Shown here: piece after piece, positions 6,353-7,241 of the stretch
Numbering within the stretch: the stretch's first letter is position 1
Layout of the letters: every line of letters starts with the position of its first letter
NCBI GenBank assembly: GCA_023145575.1
Contig: JAGLDN010000204.1
Location: forward strand, 1 to 7,241
From: Psychromonas sp.
GTDB lineage: Bacteria > Pseudomonadota > Gammaproteobacteria > Enterobacterales > Psychromonadaceae
DNA: 7,241 bases
Reading direction: 5' to 3'
Program-made: the position numbers and the translations under genes
The notes under the pieces: model-generated
Seen by the model: the letters and a program-made list of their open reading frames with translations, nothing else
Database searches by the model: none
What the model was told of the DNA's origin: nothing

Positions 6353-6901
6353 ATGACAGTAGATATACAAGAAAAAAAATGGTACGTAGTTCAGGCATTT
6401 TCTGGTTATGAAAGTAGTGTACAAAAAACGTTATTAGAACACATTAAACTAAATGAAATGGAAAAATTCTTTGGTGAAATTCTTGTTCCAACAGAAGAAG
6501 TTGTTGAAATGCGAGCAGGCCAAAAACGTAAAAGTGAGCGTAAATTTTTCCCAGGTTATGTGCTAGTTGAAATGGCAATGAATGATGCAAGTTGGCATCT
6601 AGTAAAAAATATCCATAGGGTGTTAAGATTCATTGGTGGGACAAAAGAGAGTCCAGCACCTATTTCGCAAAAAGAAGTCGATAATATTATGAATCGCTTG
6701 CAAATATCCCACGATTCTCCAAGTCCTCGAACCTTGTTTGAAGCTGGGCAAATAGTGCGCGTTGTAGATGGTCCTTTTATCGACTTTAGTGGAATAGTTG
6801 AACATGTGGATTATGAAAAAAATCGCTTAAAAGTGTCTGTTTCAATTTTTGGCCGCGCAACGCCTGTTGATCTTGAGTTTTCTCAGGTAGAAAAAGATTA
6901 A
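6353..6901 (+). CDS. nusG: Transcription termination/antitermination factor NusG
   Basis: NusG binds the RNA polymerase clamp, suppresses pausing, and links polymerase to Rho or to ribosomal protein S10. The product has 182 residues (181 in E. coli). The NGN domain covers about 8–110, with KWYVVQAFSGYE (9–20), ERKFFPGYVLVEM (62–74) and VRFIGG-like LRFIGG (91–96). A linker follows (about 112–127), then the KOW domain with GQIVRVVDGPFIDFSG (132–147) and VSVSIFGRATPVDLEF (161–176). All conserved blocks are intact. A strong GAGGAGG ribosome site (6342–6348) overlaps the secE stop. The ribosomal protein genes that usually follow (rplK onwards) are not in the window: a MITE-like element begins 28 bp after the stop. 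Confidence 0.98.
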   Translation: MTVDIQEKKWYVVQAFSGYESSVQKTLLEHIKLNEMEKFFGEILVPTEEVVEMRAGQKRKSERKFFPGYVLVEMAMNDASWHLVKNIHRVLRFIGGTKESPAPISQKEVDNIMNRLQISHDSPSPRTLFEAGQIVRVVDGPFIDFSGIVEHVDYEKNRLKVSVSIFGRATPVDLEFSQVEKD

Positions 6902-6929
6902 TTGTTCTTGTCAATAGGATTGCGAACTA

Positions 6930-7241
6930 TATACCCATGTAACGCAACAGTGCAAATTGAGCATGGGAAATAGTACCAAGGTGCTAGGCATAAAATTGCC
7001 CTCTTCGTGATTAACTGTGTTAATCACCAAAGTTCGAATTAAAATAAAGACTTTAATTCCTAAGTAGTTATTCTACATAGAGATTTTATAACAACGCGCC
7101 TTGGTTCTAGTTGCCTTGCCTTGCCCTGCGTAGCACAAGCTCGAAAACACAGGCTGCGTTACAATAATCGAAAAGTGAGCAACAATTACCTAATATTGTG
7201 CTTGGTTATGATTATCGAGCTTGAGTCTGACAAAGCATTTT
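6930..7241 (+). mobile_element. MITE-like non-coding element, second copy (right end outside window)
   Basis: From TATACCCATGT at 6930 to the window edge this is the reverse complement of 281–604, about 88% identical by hand alignment over about 304 bases. It has one 5-bp gain, a CCTTG duplication near 7110–7120. About 17 bases of the far terminal repeat are cut off by the window end. The outer repeat has drifted (CATGTAACGCAACAGTGC against CATGTGACGCAAAAGTGC), suggesting this copy is old. It follows nusG directly, so it could affect read-through into whatever lies downstream. A possible reading frame in copy 1 is broken by a stop here, so the element is non-coding. Confidence 0.8.
7007..7027 (+). 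other. Hairpin inside the MITE-like element (copy 2)
   Basis: GTGATTAA and TTAATCAC pair over 8 bp around the loop CTGTG. It is the counterpart of the stem at 508–526 in copy 1, one pair longer. It would be transcribed downstream of nusG. No U-tract follows, so termination by this stem alone is unlikely. Confidence 0.5.

Noticed and set aside
1..7241. CRISPR array, toxin–antitoxin pair or phage defence genes
   Set aside because: There are no regularly spaced short repeats, no small paired frames, and every substantial frame is explained by a known housekeeping or transposon family.

Overview
The window is chromosomal DNA from an AT-rich gammaproteobacterium. The evidence is a YihD–SrkA–DsbA gene string, a type I (CoaA) pantothenate kinase next to SecE–NusG, and protein sequences close to the Escherichia coli versions but in a low-GC codon style. 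The IS5-family debris and small dispersed repeats would suit a host-associated, reductively evolving lineage (Legionellales or Piscirickettsia-like bacteria, for example). That placement is inference; the genus cannot be fixed from this sequence.

Layout. Bases 1–191 are the 3' end of an IS5-family transposase gene and its terminal repeat. Bases 281–604 are a complete non-coding element of about 324 bp with 24-bp imperfect terminal inverted repeats (MITE-like). Bases 605–734 hold a 10-bp inverted repeat and a probable promoter. Bases 735–4042 are a tight four-gene operon: yihD, ccoG, srkA, dsbA. Bases 4155–5772 are two overlapping P-loop kinase genes, a uridine-kinase-like protein with a damaged Walker A motif followed by coaA. 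Bases 5963–6901 are secE–nusG. A second copy of the MITE-like element, in inverted orientation and about 88% identical by hand alignment, starts 28 bp after nusG and runs off the window end.

How the genes work together. The first operon joins envelope redox and protein-quality functions: CcoG (copper reduction for cbb3 oxidase assembly), DsbA (periplasmic disulfide formation) and SrkA (stress-response kinase), with the small conserved protein YihD. CoaA makes the first committed step of coenzyme A synthesis. SecE and NusG serve protein export and transcription elongation. In E. coli and many relatives a tRNA–tufB block lies between coaA and secE, and rplK follows nusG. Here the tRNA–tuf block is absent, and a repeat element lies where rplK would be expected.

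No clearly new defence, CRISPR or biosynthetic system is visible. The points most worth checking are the inverted MITE-like pair flanking the whole gene block, the Walker A lesion in the uridine-kinase-like gene, the rearranged coaA–secE and nusG junctions, and ccoG lying inside the yihD–srkA–dsbA string.
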